The notes under the pieces are model-generated. The model had not been told where the DNA came from, did no database searches, and worked only from the letters and a program-made list of their open reading frames with translations. From Lachnospiraceae bacterium UBA3282 (GTDB lineage Bacteria; Bacillota; Clostridia; Lachnospirales; Lachnospiraceae): DNA of 12,520 nt. The stretch lies in NCBI GenBank assembly GCA_002361735.1, contig DETS01000115.1, positions 5,051 through 17,570 of the forward strand, given 5' to 3'. Position 1 is the first letter of the stretch. Every line of letters starts with the position of its first letter. Positions 1-7,360 of the stretch are shown piece after piece. The position numbers were made by a program, and so were the translations under genes.

Positions 1-348
1 ACCGCCATGAAGTCCGGCGTCTGCGGCGTACGCAGCCTTTCTCAGAGCGGTATTTTTGCAGGACTCTGGGAGATGGCGCAGGAAGCCGGCGTCGGACTGG
101 AAATTGATTTGAGGAAAATTCCTGTCAGGCAGGAAACGATAGAAATTTGCGAATTTTTTGGTGAAAACCCCTATGAACTTGCATCCGGCGGATGTCTTTT
201 GATGACGGCGGAAAGTGGGACAAAGCTTGCGGCGGCTCTTTTGCGGGAAGGAATCCCGGCTGCGGTGATCGGCAGGACGACGCGGGGAAAAGAACGGGTG
301 GTTTATAATCAAGGAAGGAAGCGGTATTTGGATAAACCAAGGTATTAA
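1..348 (+). CDS. AIR-synthase-like / HypE-related protein, C-terminal part (5' end outside window)
   Basis: The reading frame is open from base 1 and ends at TAA 346-348, so this is the C-terminal ~115 residues of a longer protein; the ATG at 7 is only an internal codon. The segment GIFAGLWEMAQEAGVGLEID, followed by IPVRQETIEICEFFGENPYE and a late AAVIGRTT, matches the C-terminal ATP-binding-type domain of the PurM/HypE/ThiL (AIR synthase related) superfamily as found in clostridial stand-alone copies. Members of the superfamily make or use phosphorylated intermediates, but the substrate of this clostridial branch is not established, so no reaction is assigned. Where I recall relatives having HDxTEGG, this copy reads RSLSQSG, and it ends about ten residues earlier than relatives do. 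It is followed after 22 bases by an Lrp-type gene on the same strand, so the two are probably cotranscribed. Family assignment is fairly sure, function is not. Confidence 0.72.
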   Translation, partial: TAMKSGVCGVRSLSQSGIFAGLWEMAQEAGVGLEIDLRKIPVRQETIEICEFFGENPYELASGGCLLMTAESGTKLAAALLREGIPAAVIGRTTRGKERVVYNQGRKRYLDKPRY

Positions 349-370
349 TTAAATAGAGGAGGAAAAGAAA

Positions 371-853
371 ATGCGAGAGGAATTATTAGCGATTATAGAA
401 AGGAACAGCCGTATCGACTTAAAAGAGCTGGCAGTGATCCTGGGAGCGGAAGAAATCGATGTGGTGAATGAGCTGCAGGCTTTAGAGGAGGAGGGAATCA
501 TCTGCGGTTATCATACGATGATCGATTGGGAGAAGACTTCGATTGAAAAAGTATCCGCATTGATCGAGGTGCGGGTAACGCCCCAAAGAGGACAGGGCTT
601 TGATAATATTGCGGAGCGCATTTACAAGTACCCTGAGGTGACGTCTGTTTACCTGATCTCGGGCGGCTATGACCTGCTCGTTTCTTTAGAGGGAAAGTCC
701 TTAAAGGAGATTTCGGGTTTTGTGTCCGATAAGCTTTCCACACTGGATTCGGTTCTCAGCACGGCGACACACTTTATTTTGAAAAAATACAAAGACCATG
801 GGACGATCTTGACCAAGAAATATGAAGATACCAGAGAGAAGGTGACACCGTGA
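371..853 (+). CDS. Lrp/AsnC-family transcriptional regulator
   Basis: A 160-residue protein of the usual size for the feast/famine regulators. Residues ~1-50 form the winged helix-turn-helix, with IDLKELAVILG as the first helices and LEEEGIICGY leading into the wing. Residues ~62-145 form the RAM (ligand-binding, oligomerising) domain, with the typical core YLISGGYDLLV. Proteins of this family form dimers and octamers and adjust transcription in response to amino acids. The start ATG at 371 is set by a very strong GAGGAGG at 356-362, eight bases upstream. The stop codon overlaps the GTG start of the aminotransferase gene (GTGA, 850-853), so the two are translationally coupled and the regulator probably controls this aminotransferase operon, perhaps including itself. 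The effector amino acid cannot be read from the sequence. The C-terminal ~15 residues are a charged tail beyond the RAM domain. Confidence 0.93.
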   Translation: MREELLAIIERNSRIDLKELAVILGAEEIDVVNELQALEEEGIICGYHTMIDWEKTSIEKVSALIEVRVTPQRGQGFDNIAERIYKYPEVTSVYLISGGYDLLVSLEGKSLKEISGFVSDKLSTLDSVLSTATHFILKKYKDHGTILTKKYEDTREKVTP

Positions 854-2028
854 AAGATATGTTATCAAAGCAGGCTGTCAGCCTGAAGCCTTCGGGCATA
901 CGTAAATTTTTTGATCTGGTCAGCGAAATGGATGATGCGATTTCTCTGGGTGTGGGCGAGCCTGATTTTGACACACCCTGGCATATTCGGGACGAGGGTA
1001 TTTATTCGTTGGAAAAAGGACGCACCTTCTATACTTCCAATGCCGGTCTGAAAGAGCTGAAGGAGGAAATCTGTAAGTATACGGAGAGGAAGCAGGGTGT
1101 TACATACGATCCGGCACATGAAGTATTGGTAACGGTCGGAGGTTCCGAGGCAATCGACATCGGAATGCGCGCCGTCTTGAATCCGGGAGATGAAGTATTG
1201 ATTCCTCAGCCCAGCTTTGTTTCCTACGAGCCCTGCGCGATCATGGCAGGAGGGGTGCCTGTGATCATTGAACTGAAGGCGGAGAATGAGTTTCGTTTGA
1301 CGGCGCAGGAGTTAGAGAATGCGATCACCGATAAGACAAAGCTTCTCGTGCTGCCCTTCCCCAATAATCCTACGGGAGCAATCATGGAGAAAAAGGATCT
1401 CGAGGAGATCGCGGCGGTGATCCGCAAACATGACATACTTGTCATGTCTGACGAGATTTATGCGGAGCTTACCTATAAAGAGAAGCACGTTTCTATCACG
1501 GAGATCGAGGGGATGCAGGAGCGTACGATCCTCATCAACGGTTTTTCCAAGGCGTTTGCGATGACGGGCTGGCGCTTGGGCTATGCCTGCGGCCCCAGAG
1601 TGATCTTGGAACAGATGTTAAAGCTTCATCAGTTTGCGATTATGTGCGCGCCTACGACCAGCCAATATGCGGCTGTGGAAGCGCTTAAAAATGGGGATGA
1701 CGATGTAGCAGAGATGCGCACGGCTTATAATCAGAGAAGGCGTTACCTGATGAATGCCTTCCGCGAGATGAAGCTGGAATGCTTTGAGCCTTTTGGCGCG
1801 TTCTATATCTTTCCCTGCATCAAGGAGTTTGGCATGACCAGCGAGGAGTTTGCGGAGCGGCTTCTTGCGGAAGAAAAAGTGGCAGTGGTACCCGGCACAG
1901 CCTTTGGCGACTGTGGGGAAGGATTTTTGCGGATTTCCTATGCGTATTCCATGGATAATCTGAAGCTTGCGATCGGGAAGATTGGGGAATTTATCGAGAG
2001 AATCCGTCAACAAGAAAAGAAACGTTAA
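850..2028 (+). CDS. PLP-dependent class I/II aminotransferase (fold type I, AspC/PatA-like)
   Basis: A 392-residue enzyme with every landmark of fold-type I aminotransferases: GVGEPDFDTP near the N-terminus, the glycine-rich VTVGGSEAI at ~95-102, PNNPTG at 171-176 with Asn173, MSDEIYAEL with Asp201 and Tyr204 for the PLP ring, the PLP-Schiff-base lysine in GFSKAFAMTGWRLGY (Lys234), Arg242 for the phosphate, and Arg361 in FLRISYAYS for the substrate carboxylate. It transfers an amino group between an amino acid and a 2-oxo acid in the cytoplasm. Aspartate, aromatic or branched-chain substrates are all possible, so no symbol is given. The start is GTG at 850 with the purine-rich AGAAGG just upstream; an in-frame ATG at 859 is the alternative and changes only three residues. 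The 4-bp overlap with the Lrp/AsnC gene implies coupled translation and probably local regulation by that protein. Length is normal and nothing is missing. Confidence 0.93.
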   Translation: MKDMLSKQAVSLKPSGIRKFFDLVSEMDDAISLGVGEPDFDTPWHIRDEGIYSLEKGRTFYTSNAGLKELKEEICKYTERKQGVTYDPAHEVLVTVGGSEAIDIGMRAVLNPGDEVLIPQPSFVSYEPCAIMAGGVPVIIELKAENEFRLTAQELENAITDKTKLLVLPFPNNPTGAIMEKKDLEEIAAVIRKHDILVMSDEIYAELTYKEKHVSITEIEGMQERTILINGFSKAFAMTGWRLGYACGPRVILEQMLKLHQFAIMCAPTTSQYAAVEALKNGDDDVAEMRTAYNQRRRYLMNAFREMKLECFEPFGAFYIFPCIKEFGMTSEEFAERLLAEEKVAVVPGTAFGDCGEGFLRISYAYSMDNLKLAIGKIGEFIERIRQQEKKR

Positions 2029-2053
2029 TACGCATAGCGGAGCGGGAGTTGAC

Positions 2054-2563
2054 ATGCACATTGTTTTGCACCAGCCGGAAATTCCGGCGAATACGGGAAA
2101 TATCGGCCGTACCTGTGTGGCAACGGGTACGGCGCTCCATTTGATCGAACCGTTGGGATTTCATTTGGATGAGAAATCGATCAAACGGGCGGGCATGGAC
2201 TACTGGCATAAACTGGATGTGACCCGCTATATGAATATGCAGGAGTTTCGGGAAAAGAATCCCGGGGCGAAAATCTGGTATGCCACCACAAAGGCGAAAC
2301 GTCTCTACACCGAGGCAGCTTTTTCGCCCGATGACTATATCATGTTCGGCAAGGAGAGCGCTGGGATACCCGAGGAGCTTCTGGTAGAAAATGAGGAGAC
2401 CTGTATCCGCATCCCCATGTTAGATGAAATCAGATCATTGAATCTTTCCAATGCCGTGGCAATCGTCCTGTATGAAGCACTCAGGCAGACGGGGTTTGCA
2501 GGGATGCAGAGGGAGGGAGAACTGCATAGATTATCCTGGGGGCAGACAATAGAAATCCCCTGA
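2054..2563 (+). CDS. trmL: tRNA (cytidine/uridine-34 2'-O)-methyltransferase, SPOUT family
   Basis: A 169-residue SPOUT (knotted) methyltransferase that uses SAM to methylate the ribose 2'-OH of the wobble nucleotide 34 of certain leucine tRNAs in the E. coli family. All three SPOUT motifs are visible: IPANTGNIGRTC at 10-21, FGKESAGIP at 98-106, and RSLNLSNAVAIVLYE at 127-141 in the trefoil-knot SAM site. The frame is open back to 1967, but the protein clearly begins at MHIVLHQPEIPANTGN, and GGGAG at 2044-2048 supports ATG 2054. It follows the aminotransferase gene after 25 bases and is likely its operon partner. The extreme C-terminus (residues ~162-169, WGQTIEIP) and the stop codon lie inside a copy of a local DNA repeat, so these last residues are not family-conserved and may have been acquired. 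Length is slightly above the ~157 residues of the E. coli protein. Confidence 0.95.
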   Translation: MHIVLHQPEIPANTGNIGRTCVATGTALHLIEPLGFHLDEKSIKRAGMDYWHKLDVTRYMNMQEFREKNPGAKIWYATTKAKRLYTEAAFSPDDYIMFGKESAGIPEELLVENEETCIRIPMLDEIRSLNLSNAVAIVLYEALRQTGFAGMQREGELHRLSWGQTIEIP

Positions 2564-2667
2564 CATTCCGAAGCCCTGTCCGAGGGCAGAAAATGTGCAT
2601 GAGATCACAGTATCTAGGGGAAGACGATATAAATTTCCTGACGTTCCGGAGCACTGTTTGAGGGCAG
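2538..2667 (+). repeat. Imperfect direct repeat, two ~50-bp copies 78 bp apart, first copy inside the 3' end of trmL
   Basis: Bases 2544-2589 and 2622-2667 align without gaps at an offset of 78, with 37 of 46 positions identical by my count. Most differences are transitions. The shared core includes CCTGAC-N-TTCCG-N-AGC and GAGGGCAG. Similarity continues a few bases leftward into a G-run (about 2538 and 2617) with a one-base length difference. Copy 1 supplies the last codons and the TGA of trmL; copy 2 is the left arm of the long inverted repeat. The two copies look like a degenerate and a better-preserved member of one repeat family. Confidence 0.8.
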
Positions 2668-2734
2668 TGATGCCGCAGGCATTCACTGACCGAGTTTGCG
2701 TAGGAACCGAAGGGAATTTATATCGTCTTCCCCT
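2616..2734. repeat. Long inverted repeat between convergent genes (20-bp outer stem, inner hairpin)
   Basis: Bases 2616-2635 (AGGGGAAGACGATATAAATT) are perfectly complementary to 2715-2734. The pairing continues inward with interruptions: 2636-2639 with 2711-2714, and 2643-2647 with 2703-2707. The centre folds separately: CAGTGA 2665-2670 with TCACTG 2683-2688, then TGCC 2671-2674 with GGCA 2678-2681 and one bulged base. It lies between the trmL stop and the stop of the minus-strand kinase. No T-run follows on either strand, so it is not a canonical intrinsic terminator, although such a stem may still end or protect both convergent transcripts. The form also suits a small non-coding mobile repeat (MITE or REP-like). 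ATCTAG occurs at 2612-2617 and 2750-2755, weakly suggesting a duplicated target, but the arms are not placed symmetrically between them. Confidence 0.85.
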
Positions 2735-2751
2735 TATTCACGCTGACCAAT

Positions 2752-4176
2752 CTAGTCATCATCTTCAACATCCGACTTCGGCAGGGAGAAGATAAACTCC
2801 GTCCCCACGCCTTCCGTACTGATCACATTGATATTCTCCCCATGCGCCTGAATAATCTCCTTGGTGATGGAAAGACCGAGCCCCGTGCCCTTCTTATCTT
2901 TACCTCTGGAAAGGTCTGACTTGTAAAAGCGGTCCCAGATCAGTTTCAAATCGTCTTTAGGGATGCCGATCCCGCTGTCCTTTACGCTCACAAAAATCTT
3001 ATTATGCTTCTCTGTGGTCTCGATTTTAATGAGAGAATCGTGGTGACTGAATTTGATGGCATTGTCCAAAAGGTTGTATAGCACTTGCTGAATCTTGTCC
3101 ATGTCTGCGACCACATACATTTCGTCGCCTGTGAGCACCAGCTCGATGCCGATGGTCTTTTTGCGGCAGGTGCCTTCAAAGGATGCCGCGACATTGCGGA
3201 TGATGGTATTGATCTCAAAATCCGTTTTGTTGAGCATGATGCCCTTCGTGTTCAGATTATTTAAGGTCAGGAGGCTGTTGGTAAGCTTTGTCAAACGTTC
3301 CGTCTCGTTCAAAACGATGGTCAGATATTTCTCATACATTTCCGGCGGAATCGTGCCGTCCAGCATCGCCTTTAGGTAGCCGTCGATGGAGGTTAAGGGA
3401 GAACGGAAGTCGTGGGAAACATTGGCGACGAATTTTTTCTGGTCGTCCTCTGAGCGGGCGATCTCGCTTGCCATGTAGGAGAGGATCGCCGCCAGATATC
3501 CCATTTCATCCTCACTTTCCACACTGAACTCATAGTGCATATTGCCGCTGGCGTACTGTTCTGTTGCCTCCGTAATCTTGCGCAGGGGAATGTATACCAT
3601 TTCCGTAAAGAAGATTAGGATGATCAAGGACAACAGAAAAATGATGATCAGCATGATGTAGGAAATATTTAAGAGCTGGTTGGTTTCAGTGTAAATACTG
3701 CTTAAGGAGGCGTGTATGACGACATAACCCTTCACCTTATAATCAGAGGTGATGGGTGCAAAGACACTCAGCATCTCCTCGTCGAACGTCTCGAAAAAAT
3801 TACCCTCCGTGTAGTAAGAGCCCGCAGTGATGGTCGGATCAAAATTTTCCACAACGACTTCATTTTCCACATCCACGGGAGCAGAGGAATCAAGGATCAT
3901 ACGTCCGGACGGGTTGATGATCCAAATGGTAGCGTTGAGGTAGGTGTCCAGCGCATCCAGCTGTGCTTTCACCGTTTCCAGTGCGGCATCGGTGTTGTAG
4001 AGGTCGGTGGCATAGGTGTTTGCAATCAGGGTGGCTTCGCGGTAGAGCGCGTCCGCTTTTTCTTTTGTCAGGTGGTTGAGAGTCATGTCGGACACGAAGG
4101 TAGCCACCACCAGAAAGCCAAACAGCCCAAAGATGATATAAGCCAGTATTAACTTTAGATAAAGCGTTTTGCGCAT
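2752..4176 (-). CDS. Membrane sensor histidine kinase with HAMP domain
   Basis: A 474-residue transmembrane kinase, complete from end to end. A first membrane helix at ~7-28 and a second at ~170-190 enclose an extracytoplasmic sensor region of about 140 residues. A HAMP linker follows (~191-243), then the HisKA dimerisation domain with phospho-acceptor His255 in FVANVSHDFRSPLTS. The HATPase_c domain shows the N box NLLDNAIKFS (368-377), the G1 box DSGIGIP (400-406), the F-box region FYKSD and the G2 box GTGLGL (430-435). It autophosphorylates on His255 and passes the phosphate to the response regulator encoded immediately upstream; the gap is two bases, and GAGG inside the regulator's last codons acts as its ribosome binding site. 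The stimulus is unknown: the sensor region has no motif I recognise. The very acidic end (DVEDDD) is unremarkable. It belongs to the large ResE/PhoR/SrrB-like class of orphan clostridial kinases. Confidence 0.95.
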   Translation of the reverse strand: MRKTLYLKLILAYIIFGLFGFLVVATFVSDMTLNHLTKEKADALYREATLIANTYATDLYNTDAALETVKAQLDALDTYLNATIWIINPSGRMILDSSAPVDVENEVVVENFDPTITAGSYYTEGNFFETFDEEMLSVFAPITSDYKVKGYVVIHASLSSIYTETNQLLNISYIMLIIIFLLSLIILIFFTEMVYIPLRKITEATEQYASGNMHYEFSVESEDEMGYLAAILSYMASEIARSEDDQKKFVANVSHDFRSPLTSIDGYLKAMLDGTIPPEMYEKYLTIVLNETERLTKLTNSLLTLNNLNTKGIMLNKTDFEINTIIRNVAASFEGTCRKKTIGIELVLTGDEMYVVADMDKIQQVLYNLLDNAIKFSHHDSLIKIETTEKHNKIFVSVKDSGIGIPKDDLKLIWDRFYKSDLSRGKDKKGTGLGLSITKEIIQAHGENINVISTEGVGTEFIFSLPKSDVEDDD

Positions 4177-4178
4177 TG

Positions 4179-4877
4179 TTATCTTACCTCAAATTTATAG
4201 CCGACACCCCAGATCGTAGCAATGCGCCAACGTTCGTGATCGCTGATTTTTTCGCGGAGTCGTTTGACGTGTACATCTACCGTGCGGCTGTCTCCTATGT
4301 ATTCGTAGCCCCAGATCTGATCCAGAAGCTGTTCTCTGGAAAAGACATGATTGGGAGAGGACGCCAGAAAATAAAGGAGCTCCAGCTCTTTGGGAGGCAT
4401 CTCTATGGTCTGACCCATGTAAATGACGGAATAATTGGTCTGGTTAATGATCAGATCCGGGTATTCCACACACTTTTCATCTGTGTTCTTTGTCTCTGTG
4501 GCGGCAGGCTTATATCGGCGAAGAACCGCCTTCACACGTGCGACCAGTTCCTTAGAATCGAAAGGCTTCTCCATGTAGTCGTCTGCGCCAAGCTCCAGTC
4601 CGAGTACTTTGTCAAAGACTTCGCCTTTTGCGGAGAGCATGATAATCGGAAGGGTAGAGCGGGAGCGCACCTCCCGACAAACCTGATAGCCGTCAATGCC
4701 GGGGAGCATCAGATCTAAGAGCATCAGGTTCGGCGCAAAGCTGTCCACCGCTTTCAGGGCGGATTCCCCGTCATTTACGATCATCGTCTCGAAGCATTCC
4801 TTCGTCAGATAGAGAGAAATCAACTCCGCAATGTTGTTATCGTCGTCCACAATGAGGATTTTTTGCTTATTTACCAT
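4179..4877 (-). CDS. OmpR/PhoB-family response regulator
   Basis: A 232-residue two-domain regulator. The receiver domain (~1-120) has the acidic triad DDD at 11-13, phospho-acceptor Asp55 in LMLLDLMLPGIDG, the switch serine Ser82 in IMLSAKGE and Lys104 in YMEKPFDSKEL. The C-terminal winged-helix DNA-binding domain (~138-232) has the OmpR signature MPPKELELLYFLAS, then SREQLLDQIWGY, the recognition-helix region RTVDVHVKRLREKI, and the closing wing WGVGYKFE. It should act as a dimeric transcription factor when phosphorylated by the kinase encoded two bases downstream. The start ATG is supported by GGGAGG six bases upstream, located in the 12-base gap after the mutS2 stop codon. Targets cannot be deduced. 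Alternative names in related genomes vary (PhoP-, WalR- or SrrA-like), so no symbol is given. Confidence 0.95.
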   Translation of the reverse strand: MVNKQKILIVDDDNNIAELISLYLTKECFETMIVNDGESALKAVDSFAPNLMLLDLMLPGIDGYQVCREVRSRSTLPIIMLSAKGEVFDKVLGLELGADDYMEKPFDSKELVARVKAVLRRYKPAATETKNTDEKCVEYPDLIINQTNYSVIYMGQTIEMPPKELELLYFLASSPNHVFSREQLLDQIWGYEYIGDSRTVDVHVKRLREKISDHERWRIATIWGVGYKFEVR

Positions 4878-4889
4878 AGAAACCTCCCT

Positions 4890-7262
4890 TTATTCCTTAA
4901 ACTCCGCAATCGTCACACCGGCATCGCCTTCTCCAAACTCGCCCAGCCGATAGCTTTTAATGATCTTGTTTTTGCGCAGATATCCCTGCACCGCGTTTCT
5001 AAGGGCGCCTGTGCCTTTGCCGTGTACGATACGGACACTCGGCAGATGGGCGAGATAGGCGTCGTCCAGATATTTGTCCAATTCCGATAGCGCTTCGTCC
5101 ACCGTCTTACCCAGAAGATTGATTTCCGTGGAGACCGTGTAGGACTTGGACATTTTCAGCTTCCCGGAAGATGAGCGCTGCATTTTTCCGGTGGTGATCG
5201 TCTCCTCCTCGAGCAAAATCAGATCGTCAAGGGAGACCTGAGAACGGATGATGCCGCATTGCACAAAAAGTTTTCCGTTTTTGTCGGGAAGGGAGCTGAC
5301 GCTTCCCTTTAAGCCCATGGAGACGATCTTCACGCTGTCACCTAGGTGCAGCTGGTTTGGCTTTAACATCTTATGAGTCGGTTTTTCCTGCTTGAGCGCA
5401 AGCTTTTCGTTCTTTTCGGATATTTTGTCATGTACCTTTTTGCGGGACTTCTCCAGTTCCTGAATGGAAGCTTTTCCCGATTTCTGGAAGGTGCGAATGG
5501 TCTCGTCCGCAAGATCTTTCGCGTTTTGTAAAATCTCGCGGGCTTCTTCGTTTGCTTCTCTGAGAATGCGGTCGCGGGACCGGTCGATTTTTTCCTGTTT
5601 GGCGGTCAGCCGCTCTTTTAAGGTCTCGATTTCCCGTTTATAGCTCTCAATCTGCGCCTGTTCCTTTTCAATGATAAGGCGGCTGTTTTCCAGATTCGTG
5701 AGCAGGTCCTCAAAACTTTCCTTGTCCTCCGGAATATGCCTTTTTGCGTCTTCGATGATGTGATCGGGCAGACCGAGTCTCGAGGAGATGGCAAAGGCGT
5801 TGCTCTTTCCGGGAATGCCGATCAGCAGACGGTAAGTGGGGCGCAATGTCTCTACGTCAAATTCACAGCAGGCGTTTTCCACAAAGGGCGTGGAGAGCGC
5901 ATAGACCTTCAATTCGCTGTAATGGGTGGTTGCCATCGTGCGGATGCCCCGTCCGTGCAGATGATCCAGCACCGATATGGCAAGCGCTGCCCCTTCTGTA
6001 GGGTCGGTGCCCGCGCCCAGCTCGTCAAAAAGGCAGAGAGAATCCGTATCTGCTTCTTTTAGGATAGAAACAATGCTGGTCATGTGCGATGAGAATGTGG
6101 AAAGGCTCTGCTCAATGCTCTGCTCGTCGCCAATATCCGCGTAAACCTCACGGAAAACGGAAAGCTCCGAGCGGTCCAGAGAAGGGATGTGCAATCCGGC
6201 TTGTCCCATCAGCGTCAAAAGACCGACCGTTTTTAGCGCAACTGTCTTGCCGCCCGTATTGGGACCTGTAATGATGAGCAGGTCAAAGTCTGTTCCCAAA
6301 AGGATATCCACCGGGACTACCGTTTTTTTATCGATCAGCGGATGCCGTCCTTTGCGGATGTGGATTCGATGCTCCGTATTAAATAGGGGCATGGCGGCAT
6401 TCTGTTCCATCGCCAGATTCGCTTTGGCAAAGATAAAGTCAAGCTGTGTCATGGCTTCCTGATCCGCTGAGAGCGCCTCTGTATGATCCGCTGCCTGCGC
6501 GCTCAGGGAGGCAAGGATGGCCTCGATCTCCTCTTTTTCTTTGAGAGCAAGTTCTTTTAATTCATTGTTTAGATTGACTATTGCGGTCGGTTCAATAAAA
6601 AAGGTGGAACCTGTCGAGGACTGGTCGTGTATCATGCCCGAAACCTGTCCCTTGTACTCCGCTTTTACGGGAATGCAGTAGCGGTTGTCACGCATGGTCA
6701 CCACAGCGTCCTGCAGATAAGTGCGCAGAGAACCGTTGATCATGGAGTTTAGCTGTGAGTGGATGCGGTCGTTGGTGATCGTCATGCTGCGGCGGATGTG
6801 CTTAAGCGTCGCGCTCGCATCGTCAGCGATTTCTTCCTCCGAGAGGATGCAGCGGTTGATCTCATTTGCCAGGGGCGTGAGGGGCTCGAGCATGGTAAAC
6901 CAGACGTCCAGCGAGTCGCTCGGCGCATCGTCTCTTTCCTTGCGGCCGTAAGTTTTGATGCGGTTCACATTTTCCAAAAAAGAGGCAATGTGAATAAGCT
7001 CTGAAATGGAGAGAACACTTCCCACTTCCAGAGATTTCAGACTCATGCCAAGATCCTTATTGCTGCCAAAAGACGTGGAGCCTTTGGCAAAGAGTCGGCT
7101 CAGTGCGTCCGCCGTTTGTGTCTGTGCCGTGCGGATCTCCTCTAAGTCCGTCATGGGAACCAAATTGGCAGCCAGTTTTTTCCCGGGCTCCGAGGTGGCA
7201 TGGTCTTTTAATTTTTCAATGATCTTATCATATTCTAAAATGCGTAAGGCTTTTTTATTCAT
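4890..7262 (-). CDS. mutS2: MutS2 family ATPase with C-terminal Smr domain
   Basis: A 790-residue protein, the usual length for MutS2. The N-terminal half is the MutS-like core/clamp region without the mismatch-recognition domain of MutS. The ABC-type ATPase has Walker A GPNTGGKT with Lys339 and Walker B LCLFDELGAG with Asp413-Glu414, followed by a MATTHYSELK switch histidine. Residues ~515-640 are a long charged coiled coil. A KOW-like segment (LGDSVKIVSMGLKGSV) precedes the Smr domain (~712-790) with HGKGTGALR at 747-755 and GEGDAGVT near the end. In other bacteria MutS2 is linked to suppression of homologous recombination and, in Bacillus subtilis, to rescue of collided ribosomes. The Smr motif often written LDLRG reads INLLG here, so nuclease activity is uncertain. 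The start ATG 7260-7262 has TAGGA seven bases upstream. It is the first gene of a tight minus-strand run with the two-component genes. Confidence 0.96.
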   Translation of the reverse strand: MNKKALRILEYDKIIEKLKDHATSEPGKKLAANLVPMTDLEEIRTAQTQTADALSRLFAKGSTSFGSNKDLGMSLKSLEVGSVLSISELIHIASFLENVNRIKTYGRKERDDAPSDSLDVWFTMLEPLTPLANEINRCILSEEEIADDASATLKHIRRSMTITNDRIHSQLNSMINGSLRTYLQDAVVTMRDNRYCIPVKAEYKGQVSGMIHDQSSTGSTFFIEPTAIVNLNNELKELALKEKEEIEAILASLSAQAADHTEALSADQEAMTQLDFIFAKANLAMEQNAAMPLFNTEHRIHIRKGRHPLIDKKTVVPVDILLGTDFDLLIITGPNTGGKTVALKTVGLLTLMGQAGLHIPSLDRSELSVFREVYADIGDEQSIEQSLSTFSSHMTSIVSILKEADTDSLCLFDELGAGTDPTEGAALAISVLDHLHGRGIRTMATTHYSELKVYALSTPFVENACCEFDVETLRPTYRLLIGIPGKSNAFAISSRLGLPDHIIEDAKRHIPEDKESFEDLLTNLENSRLIIEKEQAQIESYKREIETLKERLTAKQEKIDRSRDRILREANEEAREILQNAKDLADETIRTFQKSGKASIQELEKSRKKVHDKISEKNEKLALKQEKPTHKMLKPNQLHLGDSVKIVSMGLKGSVSSLPDKNGKLFVQCGIIRSQVSLDDLILLEEETITTGKMQRSSSGKLKMSKSYTVSTEINLLGKTVDEALSELDKYLDDAYLAHLPSVRIVHGKGTGALRNAVQGYLRKNKIIKSYRLGEFGEGDAGVTIAEFKE

Positions 7263-7360
7263 GCTTATATCCTACCACAAGTGCGGAGAAAATACTATCG
7301 AAAGTGGGAGGAGATATGTTATACTAAATGAGAATTGATCCAGTAGGAAAGGAAACATAT
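7263..7360 (+). promoter_or_regulatory. Divergent intergenic region; extended -10 promoter for the HtrA-like gene
   Basis: This 98-base gap separates divergent mutS2 (left) and the HtrA-like gene (right). At 7317-7325 TGTTATACT is an extended -10 element (TGn plus TATACT); no convincing -35 sits 17 bases upstream, which an extended -10 can tolerate. Transcription would begin near 7332, so the in-frame ATG at 7328 cannot be the start and ATG 7361 is preferred. AGGAAAGGA at 7345-7353 is the ribosome binding site. The leftward promoter for mutS2 must also lie here or just to the right, but I see only weak -10 candidates. Confidence 0.55.

Noticed and set aside
1967..2053. N-terminal extension of the trmL reading frame from a start at 1967
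   Set aside because: It overlaps the aminotransferase end, and the SPOUT family sequence begins at ATG 2054 with its own ribosome binding site.
2595..2795. Small open frame of 66 codons over the intergenic inverted repeat
   Set aside because: Its sequence is just the repeat arms read through, with no good ribosome binding site, and it overlaps the kinase end.
3712..4718. Long plus-strand open frames opposite the kinase and response regulator (3712-4152 and 4176-4718)
   Set aside because: They are antisense shadows of well-identified genes, with no family resemblance and no ribosome sites.
7328..7360. Upstream start codon for the HtrA-like gene
   Set aside because: It sits two bases after the -10 element, so it would be before or at the transcript start; ATG 7361 has a strong ribosome binding site.
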